A stretch of DNA of 41,247 nt from Gammaproteobacteria bacterium (GTDB lineage: Bacteria; Pseudomonadota; Gammaproteobacteria; Enterobacterales; Psychrobiaceae), in assembly GCA_013214965.1 (NCBI GenBank), contig JABSRU010000037.1, forward strand, positions 1 through 41,247, in the 5' to 3' direction. A model generated the notes under the pieces. The model worked only from the letters and a program-made list of their open reading frames with translations, was not told the DNA's origin and did no database searches. This document shows, piece by piece, positions 32,226-38,650 of the stretch. A program made the translations under genes and the position numbers. Numbering within the stretch: position 1 is the first letter of the stretch; every line of letters starts with the position of its first letter.

Positions 32226-32282
32226 GGGGTGATTTGTAGTATTACGCGATCACCGGCGCGGCCATCGAGTTAGTTTGATTCA
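32226..32282 (-). repeat. Intergenic element E with array repeat, copy 1
   Basis: GGGGTGATTTGTAGTA followed by about 30 bp and the TGAATCAAACTA site. The same pairing recurs at 36449-36493 and 38533-38578. No gene ends at this copy, so it may be the scar of a lost cassette. The 32106-32464 stretch has no other gene. Confidence 0.75.
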
Positions 32283-32412
32283 TTTAATCGTTTAAATAAT
32301 GTGCTACAATCAATTTTTATACTGATCTCTCAACAGTATATTTGAGTAACATTGCACCCACAGGTTCATTCGATATTTTTGAATGGTGCTAAGAACCTAC
32401 TTCACCCAATGG

Positions 32413-32441
32413 GACTTTTATTCCCATTGGGAATAAAAGTC
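32413..32441 (+). promoter_or_regulatory. Perfect inverted repeat in the leader of the 32465 gene
   Basis: GACTTTTATTCC and GGAATAAAAGTC pair over 12 bp around a short loop, ending 24 bp upstream of the start codon. Could act as an attenuator or operator. The overlapping CCCAATGGG/CCCATTGGG offers an alternative pairing. Confidence 0.6.
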
Positions 32442-32464
32442 TCTTAATTTTTAGGAGATTGAAT

Positions 32465-32761
32465 ATGAATTTTGCAGCTTATAATTCATTATTTAACGAT
32501 ATTAATTATTGTACAAACAAAAGTATGATTTTTAGAAAAACATTAATATTAGGTGATCTATCACCTGAAAATGACAACATACCGCTTGATGTGTTTCCGA
32601 TATATTCAGATTTAATACACGACGCATTAAGAGGTGAAACTATAGCTAATTTCTTTATAGAACGTATTGATTTTGCACTCAATGTTAACCATCGTTCTAA
32701 TGATAACTATTTTGAAATGTTATTTAAAAGTGCCTTAGCTGAATCCGTAAAAATGAAGTAA
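32465..32761 (+). CDS. Hypothetical protein, 98 aa, only plus-strand gene of the array
   Basis: ATG 32465 is chosen for its AGGAG seven bases upstream; a TTG two codons earlier is possible. Acidic soluble protein (ILGDLSPENDNIPLDVFPIYSDLIHDALRGETIANFFIERIDFALNV) of unknown family. It has its own leader hairpin and a good intrinsic terminator at 32800-32834, so it is a self-contained unit transcribed against its neighbours, like promoter-carrying cassettes in integrons. No array repeat ends it. Confidence 0.7.
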   Translation: MNFAAYNSLFNDINYCTNKSMIFRKTLILGDLSPENDNIPLDVFPIYSDLIHDALRGETIANFFIERIDFALNVNHRSNDNYFEMLFKSALAESVKMK

Positions 32762-32799
32762 GAAGAATATCATTTTTAACTAGGCTTTTTAGCCAATCG

Positions 32800-32834
32800 A
32801 AAACCACTTTCGCTTTTAGCTTAAGTGGTTTTTT
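32800..32834 (+). terminator. Intrinsic terminator of the 32465-32761 gene
   Basis: AAAACCACTT and AAGTGGTTTT pair perfectly around a 13-base loop, followed by a T run. It lies 39 bp after the stop codon. Confidence 0.85.
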
Positions 32835-32849
32835 CATGAGTGATCTGAG

Positions 32850-33455
32850 TTAGTTTGATTCATTATGCAATTGGTCAAAATCATCATTAAATCCAGCCAA
32901 ACAATGATCGTAAAAGTACTGTGCCGCTTCAAATTCCTCACACCACAATAATATTTTTGAGTCGTGAATACCTTTCATTGCTGTTGCAAATTCAAGATTA
33001 CCCAGTCGCATTTCTTTACTTGCTTCAAGATAAGCGCAAAAATCATCAGCACATTTAGCAAGGCGCACTGCACGATTGGTTTTATCTTGCACTATTAATG
33101 GGTGGTAGGTGGCTCGTAAATGTTTAGGCAAAGCATTAAGTAGCTTTTCTTCAAATAGACTTTCAAGCCGTTTGATAGCTAAACGAGTTTCTTCATCATA
33201 ATTTTTAGCTACACTGTTAATATCTCCACAGCCAGCGACTTCCGCGCCCTCATGAAATGCAGCTAACATACCGACATAATTAGGATCAGTGTTTTGGTGA
33301 TTAAATATTTCTTTATCAATGACCGCTATCATGTGGGCAACGATGGTACATTCAAAAGAGTGATTGGCTACGTTATTACTTACTAACGTATGTTGTAACG
33401 GCCACCGCAAAATATTTTTTGCTCTAAACCACCACGCTGTGAAATTAATATTCAT
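32850..33455 (-). CDS. YfbR-like 5'-deoxynucleotidase (HD domain), ends ESN
   Basis: Start at ATG 33455 (GAGG six bases upstream). The 201-residue product follows YfbR throughout: FRAKNILRWPL, NVANHSFECTIVAHMIAVI (metal His), then FHEGAEVAGCGDI, then CADDFCAYLEASKEM. YfbR hydrolyses deoxynucleoside 5'-monophosphates. The usual HD metal pair reads His-Glu here (AFHEGAE), while the downstream Glu, GD and the final Asp are kept. Asp to Glu at a metal ligand may alter or reduce activity. The C-terminal NESN comes from the array repeat. A nucleotide-pool or antiphage role is possible but inferred. Confidence 0.82.
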   Translation of the reverse strand: MNINFTAWWFRAKNILRWPLQHTLVSNNVANHSFECTIVAHMIAVIDKEIFNHQNTDPNYVGMLAAFHEGAEVAGCGDINSVAKNYDEETRLAIKRLESLFEEKLLNALPKHLRATYHPLIVQDKTNRAVRLAKCADDFCAYLEASKEMRLGNLEFATAMKGIHDSKILLWCEEFEAAQYFYDHCLAGFNDDFDQLHNESN

Positions 33456-33498
33456 AACATTCCTCACTCCTACCGTTCAACTAGGGTAGTTTGATTCA

Positions 33499-33864
33499 TT
33501 AAATTATTTCTAGTGTGCCTTCTAAGCTCCAATTTTTATAATTTTCGTTTAGGTAGGTTAAAATAAACTCTGAATTCACTTCTGATAATTCTTCGGATTT
33601 ATATAATAAAATGAGTTCTTCTAATGAAAACGTTTCTAGTGATTTTACAAAATCTTTTTGGATGATAGATCTCGATTTATGGACTTTATACATATATAAA
33701 AAAGGGAAAAACAGCCATAGAACCCAACTGCTAAGAATAATATTAGGATTAAAGTAAAAGCCTAATGATAGAACAAGAATGTAGCCTATCATCATCGAAA
33801 TAAATATCAGACCGTTAGGATCGAAAGTATGTTTATAACTATTAATATCTTTAAATGTTTTCAT
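33499..33864 (-). CDS. Two-helix membrane protein, 121 aa
   Basis: Starts ATG 33864 after GAGG. Helices at about 17-37 (LIFISMMIGYILVLSLGFYF) and 43-61 (LSSWVLWLFFPFLYMYKV), then an acidic soluble tail with LETFSLEELILLYKSEELSEVNSEFILTYLNENY. The stop is immediately followed by the array repeat. Family unknown. Confidence 0.65.
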   Translation of the reverse strand: MKTFKDINSYKHTFDPNGLIFISMMIGYILVLSLGFYFNPNIILSSWVLWLFFPFLYMYKVHKSRSIIQKDFVKSLETFSLEELILLYKSEELSEVNSEFILTYLNENYKNWSLEGTLEII

Positions 33865-33875
33865 AGCAACCTCGT

Positions 33876-34070
33876 TTAATCACCATTTGGCAATTTATAT
33901 TTAGACCAAAAATTTAATGATAATGACACGCCTCCAATTAGAGCTAAAATCATCCAACTAAAATCCAGTACTTTTATCTCGAAATAGTTGAGTGATAAAA
34001 GAACTACCAACCCTACAAATACCAAATCACAAATTGAATCGGTTAGGCGCTCTACCTTTTTATAATTCAT
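33876..34070 (-). CDS. Small two-helix membrane protein, 64 aa
   Basis: Starts ATG 34070 (GAGGAAAT upstream). Predicted helices at about 14-30 and 35-54 (LDFSWMILALIGGVSLSLNFW). It ends 12 bp before the 121-aa gene start. Resembles the MNIHNNSLY proteins in size and topology but not sequence. Unknown function. Confidence 0.6.
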   Translation of the reverse strand: MNYKKVERLTDSICDLVFVGLVVLLSLNYFEIKVLDFSWMILALIGGVSLSLNFWSKYKLPNGD

Positions 34071-34081
34071 TATTTCCTCAC

Positions 34082-34285
34082 TTATTGTTGACCAGCTAGC
34101 TTAGTTTGATTCACCTTTCTTACAATTTGATGGTTTGGCGCGAAACAACGAGTACGATCTGCTGAAATTCGCCAGCCACGCTTTCTAGCGGCGGTAGCTA
34201 CTTGCGTCCATGATTCACCAATAAACTCGTCATTTTCAAGCATGTTAAGCTCTACACAGTCACGACAGTCACAATATAAGTGCAT
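34082..34285 (-). CDS. Small CDCxxC protein, 67 aa
   Basis: Begins most plausibly at MHLYCDCRDC (ATG 34285); a TTG start seven codons upstream, overlapping the previous stop, is the alternative. CDCRDC plus a later Cys suggest metal binding. The block FIGESWTQVATAARKRGWRISADRTRCFAPNH recurs in small proteins of phages and integron cassettes. It reads through the array repeat in the third frame, so it ends NQTKLAGQQ and lacks ESN. Unknown function. Confidence 0.65.
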   Translation of the reverse strand: MHLYCDCRDCVELNMLENDEFIGESWTQVATAARKRGWRISADRTRCFAPNHQIVRKVNQTKLAGQQ

Positions 34286-34302
34286 TGTGTAATTTGCAGC
34301 TA

Positions 34303-34491
34303 TCAAGAGTTTTTACCAAATAAAACAACAGAATGATCTAACCATTCTTGCAAATCAATTATCAATTTTTTTTGTTCATCATCTGATAATTTGCCCTTTT
34401 CAAATTCAATTGAGTCAATAACGTCAACTAAATGATCTTGTAGAGAGCTTATAATTGAAGCTTGTACATCAGCGTTTGAAAATTTAATCAT
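34303..34491 (-). CDS. Small acidic protein, 62 aa
   Basis: Starts ATG 34491 with AGGA upstream. Helical, soluble (IISSLQDHLVDVIDSIEFEKGKLSDDEQKKLIIDLQEWLDH). Unknown family. It lies in a run of tiny genes between two array repeats (34101 and 35026), so this cassette-like unit holds several genes. Confidence 0.5.
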   Translation of the reverse strand: MIKFSNADVQASIISSLQDHLVDVIDSIEFEKGKLSDDEQKKLIIDLQEWLDHSVVLFGKNS

Positions 34492-34511
34492 TATTAAAAT
34501 CCTGTATATAA

Positions 34512-34727
34512 TTATGTTGCATAAATGAGTTTATGATCCGATGCTCGATATTCTTCCCAGTGCTTCGACAGTGCGACAAAACTCCGTCCCTCTACTTCAA
34601 ACTGAAAAATAAGATTATTTTCGACCATGAGATAAATATCACTATCTGTAAACCAAGGAATATAAGTTTCAACTTCATCGTCATAATCAAATGATTTTAT
34701 AATCCTAATTTCTCTCATATTCGCCAT
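34512..34727 (-). CDS. Hypothetical acidic protein, 71 aa
   Basis: Start at ATG 34727 overlaps the preceding stop as TAATG, so translational coupling is likely; the longer frame upstream overlaps the other gene and is dismissed. Soluble protein with FDYDDEVETYIPWFTDSDIYLMVENNLIFQFEVEGRSFVALSKHWEEY. Unknown function. Confidence 0.55.
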   Translation of the reverse strand: MANMREIRIIKSFDYDDEVETYIPWFTDSDIYLMVENNLIFQFEVEGRSFVALSKHWEEYRASDHKLIYAT

Positions 34728-35005
34728 TATGCTGCCTGGTACTGTTCGTCGCCGTAAGCTTCCCATGAATAGGTAGCTGGCCAAGCTCCGCGAGTACCAG
34801 CTTTTACAATGTTGTAATAGCACTTATATTGGTCTGTGTTACAAGGAACAGTTTTTACCCAAACGTGCTGAGGTTTGCCAAGCGGCCAGTCCCAATGATC
34901 TCGTACTTCACGCATAAACTTATCAAAATCATGATGACCTTTCGACATCACAGCGTAAGTATCGCTACCAACATTTTGAATTTCTAACGGGTACTTTTTC
35001 ATCAT
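34727..35005 (-). CDS. Hypothetical protein, 92 aa
   Basis: Starts at ATG 35005 or the next codon (GAGGT upstream). Soluble, aromatic-rich (HHDFDKFMREVRDHWDWPLGKPQHVWVKTVPCNTDQYKCYYNIVKAGTRGAWPATYSWEAYG). Unknown family. The array repeat at 35026 lies directly upstream. Confidence 0.55.
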   Translation of the reverse strand: MMKKYPLEIQNVGSDTYAVMSKGHHDFDKFMREVRDHWDWPLGKPQHVWVKTVPCNTDQYKCYYNIVKAGTRGAWPATYSWEAYGDEQYQAA

Positions 35006-35076
35006 TGTTACCTCATTTTACCAGACTAGTCTGATTCATCGTTCGCCTACATATTGTCGAACCAGCGACTCAGTTT

Positions 35077-35256
35077 TTACACGTTATTATTAAAATGATA
35101 CATACGAACAGCATGAGCTATAGAATCAGCAACATAAACTGCGTCACCATGATTGCATTTATTTTCATCGAGCCAGTCATGTGTCAAAATAGCAGAACCA
35201 TTTTCTAAATCTTGCATTGCTTGTTTGACCAAGCTATCTTTTTTATCCAATGACAT
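35077..35256 (-). CDS. Hypothetical protein, 59 aa
   Basis: Short gene from ATG 35256, with AGGAG eight bases upstream, to the stop at 35077. Sequence MSLDKKDSLVKQAMQDLENG, then THDWLDENKCNHGDAVYVADSIAHAVRMYHF. The product is soluble, with no membrane helix. Unknown family. A degenerate array repeat (GAATTAAGCCTAA) lies upstream near 35290. Confidence 0.5.
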   Translation of the reverse strand: MSLDKKDSLVKQAMQDLENGSAILTHDWLDENKCNHGDAVYVADSIAHAVRMYHFNNNV

Positions 35257-35305
35257 TTCATTCTCCTAGTACGCCAGAGCGATCCCATTAGGCTTAATTC
35301 AATAA

Positions 35306-35632
35306 CTACGCAGCAATTGACGATTTAGCCACTAAAAACCCATATTTATATTGTTGGCTTTCTTGATAGCTATCCTCGTTTTTATTGACTAATAGGCCAT
35401 CCATATAACCTTTAATATAGTTAGGTTCTGTTGGTTCAATACATTTGATTTTGTGAATAATGGGAACCATTTCACTATTTTCATTTTCAATAAATGCAAC
35501 GTGGCCACTTAGCTTAACTTTCTTACCAACCCAAATTTTGAATTGATGTGGTTGACAATCAATAACGACATCATCTTTAATTATCCATTCTAAAAAATCT
35601 TGACCGTTATCAATAAATTTAATTGTTTTCAT
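35306..35632 (-). CDS. Cassette-type hypothetical protein, 108 aa
   Basis: Starts ATG 35632. The N-terminal segment FIDNGQDFLEWIIKDDVVIDCQPHQFKIWVGKKV is a pattern I know from small proteins in integron cassettes and phages (xxHGQDFLEW...VIDCxPFQxWVW). That supports a cassette-like origin of the array. Function is unknown. The stop is followed by a degenerate repeat. Confidence 0.65.
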   Translation of the reverse strand: MKTIKFIDNGQDFLEWIIKDDVVIDCQPHQFKIWVGKKVKLSGHVAFIENENSEMVPIIHKIKCIEPTEPNYIKGYMDGLLVNKNEDSYQESQQYKYGFLVAKSSIAA

Positions 35633-35659
35633 GGTTAAAATTCCTATGTTTTAGATTAT

Positions 35660-35947
35660 TTCTTATTCAATCATAGTCGATATTAAATAACTGCTAGTGC
35701 GTAAAATCTAGTATTCATGATGCTTTTTTACACGATGATCACGCGCTAAACGAGCATAAAAACTGAGCTTCTTACTTTCTTCATTTTCATTTTTTTGATG
35801 TTCAAATCGTTCAACATATGAAAAAACAAACATTAATATCGATGCTGCTAATATCATCCATTGACTATCAAAATAAACGCCACTAACAATAATCAAAAGA
35901 AAAACAATTTCTGAAATACGGTATAACGAGTTATTGTGAATATTCAT
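35660..35947. repeat. 288-bp direct repeat, copy 2
   Basis: Near-identical to 31546-31833 and in the same orientation, 4.1 kb apart. Recombination between the copies would delete or excise the genes between 31.6 and 35.9 kb. Confidence 0.9.
35708..35947 (-). CDS. MNIHNNSLY-family small membrane protein, copy 2, 79 aa
   Basis: Same protein as at 31594-31833, starting at the ATG at 35947. Here the upstream operator is GACGGTTTAACCGTC (35986-36000) and the upstream gene is the 96-aa regulator-like gene, unlike copy 1. Two membrane helices and a basic tail. The same protein is thus placed under two unrelated control modules. Confidence 0.7.
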   Translation of the reverse strand: MNIHNNSLYRISEIVFLLIIVSGVYFDSQWMILAASILMFVFSYVERFEHQKNENEESKKLSFYARLARDHRVKKHHEY

Positions 35948-35985
35948 TTTAACCACCATTGACTGATTAATGAATAACCAACATA

Positions 35986-36000
35986 GACGGTTTAACCGTC
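35986..36000. promoter_or_regulatory. Perfect palindromic operator GACGGTTTAACCGTC
   Basis: Lies 39 bp upstream of MNIHNNSLY copy 2. The related GACGGTTATACCGTC is at 36278-36292 upstream of the regulator-like gene, and a degenerate copy at 29118-29132. Confidence 0.7.
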
Positions 36001-36004
36001 CTTT

Positions 36005-36256
36005 TCAAGTGTTATTTTTAAATATTTTAGCCACGGATTGTCTAAAATCATTCCATTTAATGATTTTATAAATAGTGCCTTGCTTTTCAACCACTACCCC
36101 AGCGACTTGACCTTCTATCAACTTATTTAAAACGTCTTTAACGGATGATTTAGGCATTTTAGTAACGTTAGTAATAGCAACCCACGTTGCCAGTTCTAAC
36201 GAATCAATCGCACCTAAAACAAGCCATATACGGTTTAGATCCCCTTTAGAAAACAT
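36005..36256 (-). CDS. Winged-helix-like regulator candidate, 83 aa
   Basis: Start chosen at ATG 36256, because a GGGG ribosome site precedes it and the longer frame would run through the operator at 36278-36292. Sequence FSKGDLNRIWLVLGAIDSLELATWVAITNVTKMPKSSVKDVLNKLIEGQVAGVVVEKQGTIYKI reads as a winged helix: recognition helix near MPKSSVKDVLNKL, wing near VVVEKQGTIYKI. Operators upstream of it and of the following MNIHNNSLY gene imply joint autorepression. A truncated copy lies at 29137-29206. Confidence 0.65.
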   Translation of the reverse strand: MFSKGDLNRIWLVLGAIDSLELATWVAITNVTKMPKSSVKDVLNKLIEGQVAGVVVEKQGTIYKIIKWNDFRQSVAKIFKNNT

Positions 36257-36277
36257 AGCACCCCTAATTAAATAACA

Positions 36278-36292
36278 GACGGTTATACCGTC
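36278..36292. promoter_or_regulatory. Palindromic operator GACGGTTATACCGTC
   Basis: Upstream of the winged-helix-like gene, 22 bp before its start. Arms match 35986-36000 exactly (GACGGT/ACCGTC), with a different three-base centre. Confidence 0.7.
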
Positions 36293-36367
36293 CATTAAAC
36301 ACTTAATTTGTCACGATGTCGAGTTACCCACATTTTCAGTGGATAGATTTGTATAAAATAAAGGAGG

Positions 36368-36493
36368 GCATTGCCAACGTTCGTTTTTATTCAACAAAAC
36401 CACATTGAATAAAAGCCGCTGCGTCGGCTCGGGTAGACGACTTACCACGGGGTGATTTGTAGTAGCCCGTAACCACTGAGTTAGCTTGATTCA
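36368..36493. repeat. Compound intergenic element (C copy 2, E copy 2 and array repeat)
   Basis: Contiguous order: element C (GCATTGCCAACGTTCG ... GCTGCGTCGGCT, 36368-36429), element E (GGGGTGATTTGTAGTA, 36449-36464) and the array repeat at 36481-36493. The inner hairpin TTTATTCAA/TTGAATAAA differs from copies 1 and 3 but keeps pairing. About 125 bp in total, the size of an integron attC site, though no canonical R'/R'' pair is evident to me. Confidence 0.65.
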
Positions 36494-36538
36494 CTTTTTC
36501 GCTGTTTCAGCCCGAAACATCGATCAGTTAGGCTATTT

Positions 36539-36811
36539 TTATTCGCGCTTAAATTTACTTATTAGCCACTGGCCTAATGATATTATTAGAAACAAACTAC
36601 CAGCAACCACAAAAGCATAAATATATTGAATATAGCCCCAAGCACAAGCTTCTGAGCTACCTTCGATCTCGCATAACCTATAGACATTCAAAATAACAAA
36701 CGCCGCTGAAGGTACATAGATGATTAACATCGTATTAAAATTTCGCAGCTTGAAGACCACTAATACAGGTAAAATAGCGAGTAACGCGAGTATAATTTGA
36801 AAATAATTCAC
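36539..36811 (-). CDS. Three-helix membrane protein, 90 aa
   Basis: GTG start at 36811, supported by AGGAGG six bases upstream. Helices at about 3-20, 28-46 and 62-83. The loop between helices 2 and 3 has two cysteines (CEIEGSSEACAWGY) that could form a disulphide. Family unknown. Confidence 0.65.
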   Translation of the reverse strand: MNYFQIILALLAILPVLVVFKLRNFNTMLIIYVPSAAFVILNVYRLCEIEGSSEACAWGYIQYIYAFVVAGSLFLIISLGQWLISKFKRE

Positions 36812-36866
36812 TATTACCTCCTAAAAACTGGTTCGTTCGAGTTAGTTTGATTCGCGTTTTTAGGTT

Positions 36867-37091
36867 TTATCGTTTAATAAAATTAAACCATGTTAGATAG
36901 TACCAATAAATTAGCGGCGAATTACGCCCCTCTTTAACACCATTTCTAATCAAATAACCTCTACCAATGATTAGCCAAGCAACCAATAAAGCTCCAATAA
37001 AACACCCAAAAACAAAGAGTACAAAAGTAAAAACAACAAGCATTAAAAGGTATTCAACCACCCTATTATTTTTAAGTTCAAAATTCATCAT
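36867..37091 (-). CDS. Small membrane protein, 74 aa
   Basis: Starts ATG 37091 or the following ATG; GAGG upstream. One long hydrophobic stretch (about 13-45, YLLMLVVFTFVLFVFGCFIGALLVAWLIIG split by Gly) probably forms two helices, followed by a basic tail. The array repeat at 36842 follows the stop. Family unknown. Confidence 0.6.
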   Translation of the reverse strand: MMNFELKNNRVVEYLLMLVVFTFVLFVFGCFIGALLVAWLIIGRGYLIRNGVKEGRNSPLIYWYYLTWFNFIKR

Positions 37092-37134
37092 TTAACTAGA
37101 CCTCGTTACATGTAACATTGATTCACTTTAATAA

Positions 37135-37725
37135 TTAGTTTTTTAAATTATCGGGTATCATTCCTAATTGAGCTATCATTTTTTCAGACTGTTGCATGGC
37201 AAATTCATCATTGCTCTGCTCTGCCCAAGTAGCCAAATTAACAGCCATTAATTCTACTAGTTGTGGCTCTGTACAACACTCAACGAATCGATGCATAACC
37301 CCTAACAGATAACTTCGGCTCTTGCGTCTGTCTATTCGTTCAACAGCAGTATCAAAATCTTCACATAAAAAATTTTGACCGTGATATGCCTTTTCTTTAT
37401 GCGCTACAATAGATTTATAAGGAGATTCAGCGGAATCGCGCATTGCATTATCGGCCATATAAAAAAGAACACTTGCCAATTGCACAGCCGCTTGGCTATC
37501 TAAAGTCCAAGAAGCATATTTTTTATCGCCCTGTTTACCGCTTGGAGTTAAATATAAAGCTCTAAAATTCAACGTTACATGATCGTAACCATTTGACAGG
37601 ACATCTAACGCAGTACCATCTTTTGAGCCATTACGCTTTATGGTTTGCCTGAAAGAAAGGTATTTACCTTTTTTCTTTTTAAAGGGAAAACTCGCGTTAC
37701 TATTTTCAAAATTAGATAATTCCAT
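37135..37725 (-). CDS. Hypothetical soluble protein, 196 aa
   Basis: Starts ATG 37725 with AAGGA upstream. N-terminus has a basic patch (FPFKKKKGKYLSFRQTIKRNG), then a beta-rich part with ASWTLDSQAAVQLASVLFYMADNAMRD and a helical C-terminal half. No known domain recognised. A degenerate array repeat (ATTGATTCA) lies just after the stop at about 37118-37126. Confidence 0.55.
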   Translation of the reverse strand: MELSNFENSNASFPFKKKKGKYLSFRQTIKRNGSKDGTALDVLSNGYDHVTLNFRALYLTPSGKQGDKKYASWTLDSQAAVQLASVLFYMADNAMRDSAESPYKSIVAHKEKAYHGQNFLCEDFDTAVERIDRRKSRSYLLGVMHRFVECCTEPQLVELMAVNLATWAEQSNDEFAMQQSEKMIAQLGMIPDNLKN

Positions 37726-37822
37726 GCTTAATCCTTTTTATATAATCAAGATAACGTTGTTTATCCATGAATTTTAGCTTAGTTTGATTCAATAAATTTA
37801 ATAATAACCGATTTTTTTGCGG

Positions 37823-38068
37823 CTATTGATGTCCTTTGCGAATTCTACGATCACGGCTTTTATCAGCCATGTGATGATAAAAATCATCAGAAAATTTTTC
37901 TTGTTCTTCGATATGATTTTTTTCATAAGTTTCCACAAGCGAGAATAAAACTGAGATAAAAGCTGCGGTAATGCTCACCCAGTTATTATCTATAACAACC
38001 CCAATAACGATAATAATAAAGAGTATAATTGCTGACCAATGATATAACGAGTTATTGTGAATATTCAT
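37823..38068 (-). CDS. MNIHNNSLY-family small membrane protein, copy 3, 81 aa
   Basis: Divergent member: MNIHNNSLYHWSAIILFIIIVIGVVIDNNWVSITAAFISVLFSLVE, two helices, then a charged tail ending DRRIRKGHQ. The Trp codon at position 11 is the one mutated to TGA in the 28883 pseudogene. Upstream it has the 34-bp palindrome type of operator (38106-38139), and a decayed 66-aa regulator gene beyond it. Confidence 0.7.
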   Translation of the reverse strand: MNIHNNSLYHWSAIILFIIIVIGVVIDNNWVSITAAFISVLFSLVETYEKNHIEEQEKFSDDFYHHMADKSRDRRIRKGHQ

Positions 38069-38105
38069 GTTAAGCCACCTGTTTATTAGTTACTTCAATA
38101 AACAG

Positions 38106-38139
38106 TATAACATTTACATTATATAACGCAAATGTTATA
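38106..38139. promoter_or_regulatory. 34-bp near-palindrome, copy 2
   Basis: Arms TATAACATTTACATTATA and TATAACGCAAATGTTATA; matches 31870-31903 in sequence and in distance (37 bp) from the MNIHNNSLY start codon. Confidence 0.65.
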
Positions 38140-38145
38140 CACCTT

Positions 38146-38275
38146 TTAACTTTGAAGACTTTTGATTTGCTGGTTACTAGAATAAAATCACCGCCCTCTA
38201 ACCGCATAACGTAACGGTCTTGGCTAATTAGCATAAGGACTCATAAGATCATCACTCACTAGCGATTCACGCGCT
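38146..38275 (-). pseudogene. Decayed copy of the 66-aa regulator gene
   Basis: Aligns with 31905-32055 but lacks 11 bases near 38230 (AAGTTGTTAAAGG region), which breaks the frame, and the 5' end is fused to unrelated sequence at CACGCGC. So copy 3 of the membrane protein probably has lost its cognate regulator. The remaining 38276-38650 has no gene. Confidence 0.7.
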
Positions 38276-38350
38276 GAGTTATTAAAAGGTTTTATGGATA
38301 ACGTTGAAAACTTGGAGTCTAATAAGCAACGCGCTGTTAAGTTATTTGCT

Positions 38351-38398
38351 GCATTGCCAATGTTCGTTTTGAATAAATTCAAAGCCGCTGCATCGGCT
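38351..38398. repeat. Intergenic element C, copy 3
   Basis: Nearly identical to 30579-30626, including TGAATAAATTCA and GCTGCATCGGC. In this copy an extra array-like GACTTAGACTGAT sits next to it at about 38412-38425. Confidence 0.75.
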
Positions 38399-38433
38399 GT
38401 GTTTAACCCTGCGACTTAGACTGATTATCACCA

Positions 38434-38502
38434 GCAACATATTTACCGTTGCATGAACTAATGAATGTTTTAACCAAGCACTGTTTTATCGTGCCTGGTT
38501 AA
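38434..38502. repeat. Two hairpins with TTTAYCG loops
   Basis: GCAACATATTTACCGTTGC (38434-38452) and a 13-bp stem TTTAACCAAGCAC/GTGCCTGGTTAAA (38468-38502) around GTTTTATC. The loop pattern TTTAYCG also occurs in hairpins at 1276-1294 and 1634-1652. Function unknown. Confidence 0.55.
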
Positions 38503-38532
38503 ATGAGTGATCCGAGTTAGTCTGATTCATTA

Positions 38533-38578
38533 GGGGCGATTTGTAGTAGTACACCGTCCACTCAGTTAGTTTGATTCA
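38533..38578 (-). repeat. Element E, copy 3, between two array repeats
   Basis: GGGGCGATTTGTAGTA followed by the array repeat at 38566-38578; a further array repeat at 38517-38529 precedes it. Two sites 49 bp apart with no gene between them look like an empty cassette. Confidence 0.75.
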
Positions 38579-38650
38579 TTTAAACGTGACAATATCCACT
38601 ATTGGCTATTTAATGTGACCTTACAATTATCAGAATGAACATCACTACTT

